A DNA stretch of 64,000 nt from Enterobacter dykesii (GCF_008364625.2 NZ_CP126604.1:62001-126000), one strand, 5' to 3'; counted from the stretch's first letter, positions 46,044 through 55,640 are shown. The notes: generated from the letters alone by a model not told the origin. A program made the numbers and translations.

Positions 46044-47171
46044 TTAATCCAGTAATTTTTGATAAAGCGTAATAAGCTGACTTGATAGTTTTTCGGGAGT
46101 GGCGTCTTTTACACGTTCACGTGCCGCTCGTCCCATATTGTTATTTTTTTCCAGTGAAGGAATGGCGGCTACCGCTTCCTTCAATGTACTGATATCAAGT
46201 GCGTCACAATAAAATCCGTTCTGGCCTTGTTGAATAAACTCTGCACCACCGCAACTCTCTGAAGTAATGACGGGCAAGCCGCAGGCCATCGCTTCAAGAA
46301 TGACGTTAGGAAAGGGATCATACAGCGTTGGCAACAGTAAACCATCGGATAGCTGATAAAAAGGCAGAGTTTCTTTTTGCACCCCCAGGAAACGGATTTG
46401 CCCCTCGCAGCCTAACGAACGGGCGAGGTCGCGATAACGACGTTCTGCTTTATCTTGCCCAACCACAATCAGCCAGGCTGATGTTCCAGCAATAGCGCGT
46501 ATGGCGCTGGCTAATCCTTTTCGTTCAAACCCTGAGCCTACGAAACAGAACACAACGGCATCGGCTGGCAAACCAAATTGCTGGCGCAGCATCGCACGCT
46601 GTGCCTCCTGGGCCGGAACGAAGCGGCTGGAATCAATAGAATTATAAATCACATGAATTTTATTTGCGTCAATATCAAAGTCTTCAACGATTTCGCGTTT
46701 GATCATTTCCGCATTACAGATTACGGCTTTTAACTCAGGCGCCTGATACATTTCCCGTTCCGCACGCATCACATAGCGGTGATAGCGGTCATACATCAGC
46801 ATTTGCGCACGCCAGGCAGGTAAAATGCGCGCGCGCTGCAGCAGCCAGCGACGATGCACCCCATCACCCGCGCGATAGATATCACAACCCGGGATGCGCT
46901 CATGGCTTTGAACAATATCAAACTGCTGTTGCTGCCACAGCGCGCGTGCGGCCTGTGCAAATCCGCGTTCCCGACTGATGCGACCCCATTTTTGAGGGTT
47001 GCAAATGTGGATATGCCAGTCGTCTTGCTTCTCTCCCTGCCACTCACGCGTGATGACGTTGAGCTCAAGGTTCTGATTGCTCAGCGCGGTGAGAGCGCGC
47101 GAAACGAAGCGTTCCGCTCCGCCATCAGGGCGATATTTTTGGCGAACAATGGCCAGACGATGGTGTTTCAT
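46044..47171 (-). CDS. wabG: GT4 glycosyltransferase, probable WabG
   Basis: The 375-residue GT4 enzyme starts LAIVRQKYRPDGGAERFVSRAL, as in WaaG/WabG, and ends with a C-terminal domain holding PTLYDPFPNVILEAMACGLPVI. WaaG of E. coli adds glucose to heptose II, WabG of Klebsiella adds galacturonic acid there. The neighbours (waaE, wabN) favour WabG, but the two cannot be told apart with certainty. Its ATG overlaps the waaQ stop by four bases. Confidence 0.72.
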   Translation of the reverse strand: MKHHRLAIVRQKYRPDGGAERFVSRALTALSNQNLELNVITREWQGEKQDDWHIHICNPQKWGRISRERGFAQAARALWQQQQFDIVQSHERIPGCDIYRAGDGVHRRWLLQRARILPAWRAQMLMYDRYHRYVMRAEREMYQAPELKAVICNAEMIKREIVEDFDIDANKIHVIYNSIDSSRFVPAQEAQRAMLRQQFGLPADAVVFCFVGSGFERKGLASAIRAIAGTSAWLIVVGQDKAERRYRDLARSLGCEGQIRFLGVQKETLPFYQLSDGLLLPTLYDPFPNVILEAMACGLPVITSESCGGAEFIQQGQNGFYCDALDISTLKEAVAAIPSLEKNNNMGRAARERVKDATPEKLSSQLITLYQKLLD

Positions 47172-48238
47172 GACAGATATCTCCTTGCGGCGGAGACGAC
47201 AGCATCAACAGGAATGGCATCGAGATAGCGTTCTTTCGTTTTAGTATCAATGGCATCCGGATCGGGTAGCGGGCCGTAATCGCCGGCCCAGATCACTTCA
47301 CCGTTGACTTGCCATGGAGACCAAAACGTGAGTTTAGAAGGACCAAACAGAGCCACGCAGGGCGTTTGCAGCGCGGCGGCCATATGCATTGGAACGGAGT
47401 CAACGCCGATAAAAAGACGCGCATGATCGATAAGTGAGGCCAGCTGGCGCAACGTTAGCTGGCCCGCCAGCGAGACGACTCCCGTCTTTGGCGAGGCGGC
47501 GAGAATGCGATCGATCATCGCCAGCTCTTTTTTATCCGGCCCCGCGGTGAGCACAACCGTATGACCATCCTGCTGCAATGCAGTAATGGTTTGCGCCATT
47601 TTGTCTTCGCTCCAGCATTTAAAGAACCAGCGGGACGTCGGCTGGATCACAATGTAGCTGTCGCCCACACCCGTCTGCGTCAGTCTTTTACGGGCATGAT
47701 CCCAGTCTTCGGCGGTATAGGCCATGGTGACGGCAGGCCGCGGCGCGACCGGTAATGGTGCCAGAATGGAGAGATTCTGTTCGACCGTATGCAGGGATTT
47801 GTGGCCATCGACAGAAACCAGATCGGTGTGACAAAAACGCCAGAAGGCACTGTTGCGTTTGTTAAACGCGAATCCGAGGCGAACGGGGGCACCGGTGAAA
47901 CGGGTGACGATCGCGCTACGCCATTGATCGGCAAGGTTAATCACCAGATGATAATGCTGATTTCTTAACGCACACAGCAACTGCCACTCTTTTTGAAGAT
48001 GCTTCAGCGTGCCCAGCTGTTTCCATTTGCGATCGATTCCATAAATTGTACCGATCGCTGGATGCGCGGCGAGCATATCGCGCGTTTCTTCATACAGCAG
48101 GACATCAATCTGCGCCTGCGGCCATTTTTGACGTAACGAATCAATGACGGGAGTGGTCAGCAACATGTCGCCATGATGGCGGAGTTTGATCAGTAAAATG
48201 CGCAAATCAGGTGTGTCAGGTAAGTTATTCATCATCAT
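47168..48238 (-). CDS. waaQ: LPS heptosyltransferase III (WaaQ)
   Basis: The 356-residue GT9 protein has LLIKLRHHGDMLLTTPVIDSLRQ and the C-terminal FIGVDSVPMHMAAAL, FGPSKLTFW motifs of WaaQ. It adds heptose III to heptose II of the inner core. First gene of the waaQ-wabG-wabH-GT2 string. Three consecutive ATG codons (48238, 48235, 48232) mark the start, and the first is taken. No RfaH ops/JUMPstart element was found upstream. Confidence 0.92.
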   Translation of the reverse strand: MMMNNLPDTPDLRILLIKLRHHGDMLLTTPVIDSLRQKWPQAQIDVLLYEETRDMLAAHPAIGTIYGIDRKWKQLGTLKHLQKEWQLLCALRNQHYHLVINLADQWRSAIVTRFTGAPVRLGFAFNKRNSAFWRFCHTDLVSVDGHKSLHTVEQNLSILAPLPVAPRPAVTMAYTAEDWDHARKRLTQTGVGDSYIVIQPTSRWFFKCWSEDKMAQTITALQQDGHTVVLTAGPDKKELAMIDRILAASPKTGVVSLAGQLTLRQLASLIDHARLFIGVDSVPMHMAAALQTPCVALFGPSKLTFWSPWQVNGEVIWAGDYGPLPDPDAIDTKTKERYLDAIPVDAVVSAARRYLS

Positions 48239-48388
48239 CTTATCGGCGTTGTACTAATGGCAATTCTAATAGACCTGATAGCGACTTGCACTCTTTCTCC
48301 ATAATCTCAGTAATTTCCCCGGAAGGGTTTACTCATGCTTTGGAGAGTGCGTAACATAGCGCTAACTTTCCTGTCTTGCGGACTCATT

Positions 48389-49351
48389 ATGAACAAACCA
48401 GCGTTTATCATCACAATTGATACTGAGGGCGATAATCTCTGGCAAAATCACCGCGTCATTAAAACGGAAAATGCGCGTTATCTGGCGCGTTTCCAGGCGC
48501 TTTGCGAGCGTTTCGGCTTTAAGCCCGTGTGGCTGACCAATTACGAGATGGCGGTCGAGCCCGTTTTCATCGAATTCGCCAGGGACGCGATCGCCCGCGG
48601 TCAGGGGGAGGTGGGAATGCACCTTCACGCATGGAATAGCCCGCCGGAACACGATCTCACGGGCGATGACTGGCGATGGCAGCCTTATCTGGTTGAATTT
48701 TCGGATGAGGTGATGCGAGAAAAAGTGCTGTTCATGACCCGCCTGCTGGAAGAGACCTTCCAGACCAAAATGTTAAGCCACCGTGCCGGACGTTGGGCAT
48801 TTGACAGTCGCTACGCAAAATTGCTCGTTGAACTGGGCTACCAGGTTGATTGCTCCGTGACGCCACGCGTGAACTGGCGCAATGCGAAAGGCGCCCCGCA
48901 GTGTAATGGCGGAACGGATTATCAGTATTTCCCCGACCACGCCTATTTCATGGATTTAGATAATATTTCCCGGGCGGGCAATAGCCCATTACTCGAAGTG
49001 CCGATGAGCATTCAGTATAAACACCCGGCGTGGTTGAACACGATCAAACAGGGTTACGACAGGCTTCGCGGTAAATACCGCTCACCCTCCGTCAACTGGC
49101 TAAGACCGTCCGGTGGGAATGCGGCGCAAATGATTCAGGTCGCACAGCAATGCCTGTCGCAGGGAAATGAGTACGTGGAGTTTATGCTTCATTCGTCGGA
49201 ATTTATGCCTGGCGGAAGCCCGACCTTTAAAGATGAGGCGGCGATTGAAGGGTTGTATCAGGATTTAGAAACGCTCTTTAGCTGGTTATCCGACAAGACT
49301 GTAGGGATGACGCTGGCGGAGTTTTATTCCCAAAAAAATAGCGCCGGGTAA
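48389..49351 (+). CDS. wabN: polysaccharide deacetylase-like protein, probable WabN
   Basis: The 320-residue protein has a polysaccharide deacetylase-like fold: FIITIDTEGD (residues 7-15) with the metal-binding aspartates, GMHLHAWNSPPEHD and SHRAGRWAFD with histidines. WabN of Klebsiella removes the acetyl group of the core GlcNAc so that the next sugar can be added to GlcN. It stands alone on the plus strand, divergent from waaQ and convergent with waaL. I took the ATG at 48389; the frame is open upstream to 48335 but residues there look like a non-coding lead-in. Its stop codon lies inside a terminator hairpin. Confidence 0.72.
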   Translation: MNKPAFIITIDTEGDNLWQNHRVIKTENARYLARFQALCERFGFKPVWLTNYEMAVEPVFIEFARDAIARGQGEVGMHLHAWNSPPEHDLTGDDWRWQPYLVEFSDEVMREKVLFMTRLLEETFQTKMLSHRAGRWAFDSRYAKLLVELGYQVDCSVTPRVNWRNAKGAPQCNGGTDYQYFPDHAYFMDLDNISRAGNSPLLEVPMSIQYKHPAWLNTIKQGYDRLRGKYRSPSVNWLRPSGGNAAQMIQVAQQCLSQGNEYVEFMLHSSEFMPGGSPTFKDEAAIEGLYQDLETLFSWLSDKTVGMTLAEFYSQKNSAG

Positions 49352-49359
49352 CCGGCGCT
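49332..49359 (-). terminator. terminator of the waaL operon, overlapping the wabN end
   Basis: A perfect 8-bp stem AGCGCCGG with CCGGCGCT, loop GTAA, followed on the minus strand by ATTTTTTT. The wabN stop codon is in the loop and second arm. It ends the waaL (minus) transcript. Confidence 0.85.
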
Positions 49360-49366
49360 GTAAGGT

Positions 49367-50530
49367 TTATTTTTGCAGAACCATTTTAACGGGAGTGCTG
49401 AAAATAATGGCGAATGGCAGCCAGAACAGAACCCAATATTCCCGTGGGTTACTGATAATAAACATACCCTGAGTGATATAGAACATCAGTGCGAAGACAA
49501 TGACAGCGATTTCCGCCTTATGATCGGCCGCGAGGTGACGAAGAGACTGTCTGGCGGCATATAAAATCATACCGACGAGTAGCAGAAGCCCCACGATCCC
49601 ACCCTTAAGGAAGGTAGCTAAATAGAGGCTGTGCGTTGTGGAAATGGCCTGGCCATAGCCATTAATGAACTGAAGCTCTTTGTTGAAACCCCATCCGAAA
49701 ATCGCTTTCTGTTTTGCAACTTCAACGGCGTGTTGCCAGATACCAAAGCGCACGGTGCTTGCACGAGAAGACTCTTCTGCTCGATTGATAAATATATCGA
49801 TTGAGCCGCTAAAATAGAAAGCGAGACCGATCAATAACAATATAATAACCGAACTTATCAGTAACTTAAAATTCCACTTGGGTTTACAAAGAAACGCTAC
49901 TGTTGAGGCTACCACCAGGGAAAGGAACGGTCCGCGACTTTGAGTCAATATTAAGCAGGCCAGCAGCAACGGGACTGGAAGATAAAACCAGACGTTACGC
50001 GTTTCCCGCACCAATATAGCGCTTAATAAAACCCCTAGTGCCATATATCCGCCGAGGTCAATGACGTTATCAGGCGCATAAGGGAAAGCATTCGAAAGTC
50101 TGTTATAAAAAATGTTCGCTTTATCAACATAAATCAGGGTGAGTATGGCGAGTGCGACAATACCTGCATAAGCTGCGCCAATGACAAATTTTTTCTTTCC
50201 CTGCAATTCACACTGACGGTAAAGACATATGAAAATAAATAAATAGAATGAATGTGTTAAGGCAGAGCTTACCTGAGACGATTCAGCCCAAAGATTCGAA
50301 AGTGAAAAATATATTAAAAAGGCACCCGTTATGCCCAGAGCGGGTAGAAAGGTACGGTCATTGATAAAACGTACTCTGAATTCATTGCTAGCAATTGTGG
50401 CAATGATAAATAGCCCGAGTGCAATATGGAATAAGGTGTTTACGCGAGAAATTCCGCAAAAAATTATGCTTAAAAATACAAAAAGCGTAAAAGGATAGAA
50501 CGGAATGCGTTGGTGATTAATTGAAAACAT
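49367..50530 (-). CDS. waaL: O-antigen ligase WaaL
   Basis: The 387-residue inner membrane protein has about ten to twelve helices and the Wzy_C domain. A large periplasmic loop carries the conserved AEESSRASTVRFGIWQHAVE, GWGFNKE and STTHSLYLATFLKGG segments, as in other WaaL proteins. It transfers O-antigen from undecaprenol to the core. The start at 50530 (MFSINHQRI) follows AAAGGA; it overlaps the upstream gene by 14 bases. Codon use is AT-rich compared with waaC and waaF, a sign of transfer common for this gene. Confidence 0.88.
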   Translation of the reverse strand: MFSINHQRIPFYPFTLFVFLSIIFCGISRVNTLFHIALGLFIIATIASNEFRVRFINDRTFLPALGITGAFLIYFSLSNLWAESSQVSSALTHSFYLFIFICLYRQCELQGKKKFVIGAAYAGIVALAILTLIYVDKANIFYNRLSNAFPYAPDNVIDLGGYMALGVLLSAILVRETRNVWFYLPVPLLLACLILTQSRGPFLSLVVASTVAFLCKPKWNFKLLISSVIILLLIGLAFYFSGSIDIFINRAEESSRASTVRFGIWQHAVEVAKQKAIFGWGFNKELQFINGYGQAISTTHSLYLATFLKGGIVGLLLLVGMILYAARQSLRHLAADHKAEIAVIVFALMFYITQGMFIISNPREYWVLFWLPFAIIFSTPVKMVLQK

Positions 50531-51422
50531 CTGTAAAATCCTTTCTGGGGAATACAAAATCAGGGATAGCGCTTTGAGGTGATAGATTAACAACAGTGAT
50601 GTTGTCTTTTTGCATAATATTGCTTGCTAGTGTGAATGCGGGGATCACAGTATTCTGTACTTTGTCTCCAAGGAATGAAGGCAACATGTTATTACCGTTT
50701 TCATAAAATCGCGGTTGATTGAAATTATTCATATCAAGACCAGCGATATAAATCTTATTAAATCTCAGAAAATAAATTACCTGTAGTGCCCAATACATTA
50801 CGGTACCGGCATCTACCACACCGCGCCTCACATCACGACTAAAAGCAATATTGGGATGGCTATCGGAAAAGACGATCCCTGGCGTATCCCCTAATGCCTG
50901 GTGCAAATTGTCCCGTTTAATCGAGGGTTTATAAGTCTCATAGCAAATATCTTCAATAATGCATATTTCGCATCGGATATTTTCATATGAAAAACGGTTT
51001 ATAAGCTTAACGATCCCCATTACGGTTGTAAACAAAATGACATTTTTACAGCCAATGACCTGCTTTAAAATTGCAGTCTGACGGTCGATGAACGTCATGT
51101 CGACCACAAAATAGAGACTAAAATGTAGCTGGTCATTGAGATGCCATGCTCCGTTCACACCAGCGGTAACTACGGTGGATGACAGGTTTTCAAAATTAAT
51201 ATTTTTGATTGAAGGGCCAGTTGCGGCTATCAGGATCTCACCCTCAAACCTATCCTGAATCGAGGTAAGAGTGGTGAGGTTAATGCTCTGGCCTTTATAG
51301 TTTAAATCAGAAATCTCCCCTGTTTCATTGCGAGATAATTTAATGAAGGGCCACAGATTTTCGTTATGGCGCATATTGCGCTTATGCGTGTATCGGTAGA
51401 GTTGTTTAGTTAGAGAGCTCAT
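50517..51422 (-). CDS. LPS-core protein, possibly WaaZ/WabI-like Kdo transferase
   Basis: The 301-residue protein has no signal peptide. A nucleotide-sugar-like segment reads ILIAATGPSIKNINF, and a second conserved-looking segment reads KIYIAGLDMNNFNQPRFYENG; both resemble WaaZ, a core protein linked to a third Kdo. Klebsiella WabI, a Kdo transferase of the outer core, is another candidate. The match is by remembered motifs and remains uncertain. It lies between the GT9 gene and waaL, with AT-rich codon use. Confidence 0.5.
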   Translation of the reverse strand: MSSLTKQLYRYTHKRNMRHNENLWPFIKLSRNETGEISDLNYKGQSINLTTLTSIQDRFEGEILIAATGPSIKNINFENLSSTVVTAGVNGAWHLNDQLHFSLYFVVDMTFIDRQTAILKQVIGCKNVILFTTVMGIVKLINRFSYENIRCEICIIEDICYETYKPSIKRDNLHQALGDTPGIVFSDSHPNIAFSRDVRRGVVDAGTVMYWALQVIYFLRFNKIYIAGLDMNNFNQPRFYENGNNMLPSFLGDKVQNTVIPAFTLASNIMQKDNITVVNLSPQSAIPDFVFPRKDFTDVFN

Positions 51423-51423
51423 T

Positions 51424-52512
51424 TTACGCCTCTGGTAATGCTTTTTTATTTACGGTCGTCAATAAACTCACTATGTTATCCATATCAACGTCGTCTATAG
51501 CAAAAAGTTTTTCTTTCGGCTGGCTGAAATAATAACGTGTTTCAAAAACGTAGGAGTTAATGTTTTCATCATTACCAATCAACAGAACGTTACCGAGAGG
51601 ACGTTGTTCATAGTGGCAACAAGGCCCGAACAGTAAGATTACCGGCACGCCTACCGCATCGGCAATGTAGACATTCCCCGAGTCAGACGCGATATAGCAA
51701 TCCATTTTAGAAATGGCCCACGGCAGCTCTTCGAGTGAGATTTTGCCAATCAGATTAATAAAGTTGGGCAGTTCACCGTAAGCGCGGGTGATGTCATCCA
51801 TCCACGATTGTTCATTCGGGGCGCCAAACACATAAAATTCGCAAGGCAGGTCGGCGAGACGATCGGCAATTTGCTTCCAGATGACCGGCGGAACGGTTTT
51901 CGCTTTATTCCCGGCGGCTACGCTGATGCCAATGCGGATCACGCCGGGTTTATCGAGGATTGCCGGATAGGTCGCCGGTTTGAAAAGCGGCTTTGTGGCG
52001 TGCTTTGGCGAGTCTTGCCAGGTTAAGGTTCGATCGGCCAGTTTGAGATAGTTCGTGACCGACAGCGTCTTTCTACCGTGCTCAACAGTACCATCTGCCG
52101 TTGCATAGAAAATACCGTGATACCATCTGCGCGTGTACGTACTTAAAAACTGTTTGTTTTTAGCGTTACACACGGAGGCGAAAAAGAGGTTCACGCTGTT
52201 GGGTTGCAGGAGATAGACATTGTCATAGCGGTTCATGATCCGGCAGGCAAAGACCAGCTTTCGCCACAGGTTACGCTTATGCTGTTCGATAAAAAAAATA
52301 TCGTCGATCGTCTCATCATGCTTCGCCAGCGCACCTACGCTACGGCTGATGAGCACGTCGCTTTTTTGCAGGTACGCCAGAAGGGGCGTTGCATTAACAA
52401 AATCGCCGATTTTTGCTGTCTGAATGACCAGGTTTTTACCTGTCTCTTTGCGGAACAGCTTCCGGATAAGCTTCACCGGAAAAAGTAAAATCAGCAGAAA
52501 TACGTAACTCAT
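51424..52512 (-). CDS. GT9 family heptosyltransferase-like protein
   Basis: The 362-residue protein has an N-terminal hydrophobic stretch, then NLVIQTAKIGDFVNATPLLAYL, and a C-terminal CYIASDSGNVYIADAVGVPVILLFGP motif, the GT9 signature. It differs clearly from WaaC, WaaF and WaaQ, all also present, so it should add another heptose or related sugar of the core. Starts three bases after waaC and stops one base before the next gene. Confidence 0.72.
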   Translation of the reverse strand: MSYVFLLILLFPVKLIRKLFRKETGKNLVIQTAKIGDFVNATPLLAYLQKSDVLISRSVGALAKHDETIDDIFFIEQHKRNLWRKLVFACRIMNRYDNVYLLQPNSVNLFFASVCNAKNKQFLSTYTRRWYHGIFYATADGTVEHGRKTLSVTNYLKLADRTLTWQDSPKHATKPLFKPATYPAILDKPGVIRIGISVAAGNKAKTVPPVIWKQIADRLADLPCEFYVFGAPNEQSWMDDITRAYGELPNFINLIGKISLEELPWAISKMDCYIASDSGNVYIADAVGVPVILLFGPCCHYEQRPLGNVLLIGNDENINSYVFETRYYFSQPKEKLFAIDDVDMDNIVSLLTTVNKKALPEA

Positions 52513-52515
52513 GCG

Positions 52516-53499
52516 TTAGATATCCCTGTTGGAAAGCCAACGGCTGCCCTGTAAAAAAGAAAAAATAGCATCTGCGCTGATATCCTTCGTTTGCTGGGTT
52601 GGGCTGACCATCTGATGCTGGTTTTTACCGTAACCCCCGATCAATCCAGGATCGGTCGGACCAAAAATCGTAATATTCGGACGATCCAGCGCCGCGGTTA
52701 AATGGCTTAAGCCGGTATCAACGGAAACAACAGCATTCGCTCCCGCCAGCTGTGCTGCAACCTGTGCCAGCGTGAGTTTCGGCAATACCTCGACGTGCGA
52801 AAAGCCTGCTGCCAGACGCTCTGCACGCTGCCGCTCATGTTCAGCGCCCCAGGGCAGTTTAATATGGATGCCGGTAGGTTGCATTAGTTCAATCAGGCTT
52901 CGCCAGTGCGTTTCCGGCCAGTGTTTATCGTCGCGCGTTGTGGCATGCAGGAAGACAAGATAAGGCTGAACACAGGGATCTGTATTGCGCAAAAAGTGCT
53001 GCGCAATGGCATAGTCGCCCTGGGTTTCCGGTTTCGCATAGCCCAGGCTTTTTGCAAACAGCTCGCGGGTACGTTCTACGGCATGCTGTTGCTTTGCGAT
53101 GTGGTGGCGACGGTTATAGAACAGGCTCGCCAGCGGTTCGCGGGCGGTATGCCAGTCCATGCCGTGCTTTACGCCGTGTGCCAGACGCGTCACCAGCGCG
53201 GCGCTTTTCACCAGCCCCTGGGCGTCGATGATGGCGTCGTAATGCTGTGCCTGCACCGCCTCACGGAAGGCTTTGCGTTCGGCTTTAATCGGGGCGGAGA
53301 ACCACGCTTTGCGCCAGCGGCGAATCGCCACCGGGATCACGCGGTCAACCGCTTCATGCCAGGTGGGGATCTGCGCGAAGCCCTCTTCCACCACCCAGTC
53401 AAAACGAATGCCGGGAATGGCCCGCATGGCGTCCGTCAGTGACGGGAGCGTATGCAGAACATCGCCCATCGAAGAGGTTTTAACGATCAATACCCGCAT
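52516..53499 (-). CDS. waaC: LPS heptosyltransferase I
   Basis: The 327-residue GT9 enzyme adds the first heptose to Kdo. It has MRVLIVKTSSMGDVLHTLPSL and VSVDTGLSHLTAALDRPNITIFGPTDP, closely matching E. coli WaaC. Three bases after waaF. Confidence 0.95.
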   Translation of the reverse strand: MRVLIVKTSSMGDVLHTLPSLTDAMRAIPGIRFDWVVEEGFAQIPTWHEAVDRVIPVAIRRWRKAWFSAPIKAERKAFREAVQAQHYDAIIDAQGLVKSAALVTRLAHGVKHGMDWHTAREPLASLFYNRRHHIAKQQHAVERTRELFAKSLGYAKPETQGDYAIAQHFLRNTDPCVQPYLVFLHATTRDDKHWPETHWRSLIELMQPTGIHIKLPWGAEHERQRAERLAAGFSHVEVLPKLTLAQVAAQLAGANAVVSVDTGLSHLTAALDRPNITIFGPTDPGLIGGYGKNQHQMVSPTQQTKDISADAIFSFLQGSRWLSNRDI

Positions 53500-53502
53500 T
53501 CG

Positions 53503-54549
53503 TTATCCTTCTTCGCTCAACAGCAGTTCGTTAAGCTCTTCGAGAACGCGCTCTGGCGTAATGTCGATCAGGCTCTGATGATAGCCTTCTGCGGCATCGC
53601 CCTTGCGCACTTTGTGGTAGCCGGTGATCAGGCGAATGACGCGCGCTTTATGAGAAAGCGGGGGCGTGAAGTCCGGGCTACTTGGGCCATACAGCGCCAC
53701 CAGCGGGCGGTTGAGCGCTGCGGCGACGTGCATCAGGCCCGAATCGTTGCTGACCACAGCCTTACAGGCGGCAATCAGAATAACCGCCTGTTCAAGCTGC
53801 GTTTCTCCCGCCAGGTTGCGGCACCAGGCCTGCTGTTCATTACTGAGCGTCGCGAGAATTTCGTTGCCTGCCTCGTGGTCCTTTGCCGAACCGAACAGGA
53901 CAATCTGGTAGCCTTCGTCAATCAGCTGTTTCGCCAGCTCCGCATAGTGATAGTGCGGCCAGCGTTTTGCCGGGCCGAACTCGGCGCCGGGGCAGAAACC
54001 TATCATCGGGCGTTCAGACGAAAGACCAAACGCGTTACAGGTCTGGGATTTTTCGCCGTCGTTAACCTGAAGCTGCGGCCAGAGCAGCGGCTGCGGCAGG
54101 TCTTTCGCACTGCGCATCACGCCTTTGTCGTAGGCCAGCGCCACATAGCGCTCCACCATCAGCGGCCAGGCCTCTTTATCCAACACCCGCGCGTCGTTCA
54201 GCAGGCCGTAGCGCATTTCGCCGCGCCAGCCGGTGCGATGTGGAATGCCCGCAAAAAAAGGCACCAGGGCGGATTTAAAGGAGTTTGGCAGGACATACGC
54301 CCGATCGTAGCGCTTCTCGCGCAGGCTATGGCCGAGCTTACGGCGTTCGCCGATTTCCAGCGCCCCGTGGCCAAGCGGCATCGGGATGGCTTCATTCACT
54401 TCCGGCATACGCGATAACAGCGGACGGCACCACGCGGGTGCCATCACGTCGATTATCGCCTGGGGATAACGCGCCTTGAGCGTGCGATAGAGACTTTGCG
54501 ACATCATCATGTCGCCCACCCATGACGGGCCGATCACCAGAATCTTCAT
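53503..54549 (-). CDS. waaF: LPS heptosyltransferase II
   Basis: The 348-residue GT9 enzyme adds heptose II. It has MKILVIGPSWVGDMMMSQSLYRTLK and VSNDSGLMHVAAALNRPLVALYG, as in E. coli WaaF. Between hldD and waaC. Confidence 0.95.
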   Translation of the reverse strand: MKILVIGPSWVGDMMMSQSLYRTLKARYPQAIIDVMAPAWCRPLLSRMPEVNEAIPMPLGHGALEIGERRKLGHSLREKRYDRAYVLPNSFKSALVPFFAGIPHRTGWRGEMRYGLLNDARVLDKEAWPLMVERYVALAYDKGVMRSAKDLPQPLLWPQLQVNDGEKSQTCNAFGLSSERPMIGFCPGAEFGPAKRWPHYHYAELAKQLIDEGYQIVLFGSAKDHEAGNEILATLSNEQQAWCRNLAGETQLEQAVILIAACKAVVSNDSGLMHVAAALNRPLVALYGPSSPDFTPPLSHKARVIRLITGYHKVRKGDAAEGYHQSLIDITPERVLEELNELLLSEEG

Positions 54550-54551
54550 AT

Positions 54552-55484
54552 TTATGCGTCGCGGTTCAGCCAGGCCATATATTCCGTTACGCCTTCGGCA
54601 ACGGTCTTGAACGGCTTGTCGTAGCCTGCGGCGCGCAGGTTGGTGAGGTCAGCCTGGGTGAACGCCTGGTAACGGCCTTTCAGCTTATCAGGGAACGGGA
54701 TGTACTCAATGCTGCCTTTTTTGTGATACGCCAGCGTTGCGTCAGCCACCGCCTGGAAGGACTCCGCGCGGCCGGTACCCAGGTTGAAGATGCCAGATAC
54801 GCCGTTTTCCCAGAACCACAGGTTCACTGCGGCCACGTCGCCCACGTAGACGAAGTCACGCTTAAAGCCGTCGCTGCCTTCGAACAGTTTCGGGCTTTCG
54901 CCGTTATTCAGCTGGGTGTTCAGGTGGAACGCCACGCTCGCCATGCTGCCTTTGTGGCCTTCGCGCGGTCCGTAGACGTTGAAATAACGGAAGCCGACGA
55001 TCTGCGAGTTCGCTTCTGGCAGCACCTGACGCACGTACTCGTCGAACAGGAATTTGGAGTAACCGTAGACGTTCAGCGGCTGCTCATACTCGCGGGACTC
55101 GATAAAGTCCGAGGTGCGGCCGCCGTAGGTTGCCGCGGAGGAGGCGTACAGGAACGGAATTTCACGCTCCAGGCAGTAGTGCAGGATCTCTTTGGAGTAC
55201 TGATAGTTGTTGTCCATCATGTACTTACCGTCCCACTCGGTGGTGGAAGAGCACGCACCTTCGTGGAAGATGGCTTCGATCTCGCCGAACTCTTCGCCTG
55301 CCATAATCTGGATAAGGAAGTCTTCTTTATCCATGTAGTCAGCGATGTTCAGATCCACCAGGTTGACGAACTTGGTGCCGTCTTTCAGGTTGTCAACCAC
55401 CAGGATGTCGGTGATGCCTTTGTCATTGAGAGCCTTAACAATATTGCTGCCGATAAAGCCCGCGCCGCCGGTAACGATGATCAT
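54552..55484 (-). CDS. hldD: ADP-L-glycero-D-manno-heptose 6-epimerase
   Basis: The 310-residue SDR-type enzyme makes the L,D-heptose donor used by WaaC/F/Q. The NADP-binding motif is [10 protein letters not shown], and the catalytic pair is Tyr140-x3-Lys144 (YGYSK). The start is ATG 55484, as in E. coli; the upstream frame to 55748 is not coding. First gene of the hldD-waaF-waaC string. Confidence 0.98.
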   Translation of the reverse strand: MIIVTGGAGFIGSNIVKALNDKGITDILVVDNLKDGTKFVNLVDLNIADYMDKEDFLIQIMAGEEFGEIEAIFHEGACSSTTEWDGKYMMDNNYQYSKEILHYCLEREIPFLYASSAATYGGRTSDFIESREYEQPLNVYGYSKFLFDEYVRQVLPEANSQIVGFRYFNVYGPREGHKGSMASVAFHLNTQLNNGESPKLFEGSDGFKRDFVYVGDVAAVNLWFWENGVSGIFNLGTGRAESFQAVADATLAYHKKGSIEYIPFPDKLKGRYQAFTQADLTNLRAAGYDKPFKTVAEGVTEYMAWLNRDA

Positions 55485-55622
55485 AACTGTAACCTTTGAA
55501 GTGTGGAGCCCGGGGACAATCCCGGACGCTAATGTCTCTATCATATCATTAGTATGGCTGCCCTTCAGCCATTCACCTTCACAGCGCAGGGGTACGCGTG
55601 ATTTATGCTGCAAAAACGACAA

Positions 55623-55640
55623 GAGATGACGTGTCATCTC
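55623..55640. promoter_or_regulatory. near-perfect palindrome upstream of kbl
   Basis: GAGATGAC and GTCATCTC pair across GT, about 60 bases before kbl in the divergent region with hldD. Operator function is inference; it does not fit the known Lrp consensus. Confidence 0.3.

Noticed and set aside
48239-48388. JUMPstart/ops element upstream of waaQ
   Set aside because: No GGCGGTAGCGT-like sequence was found on the waaQ strand in this region.
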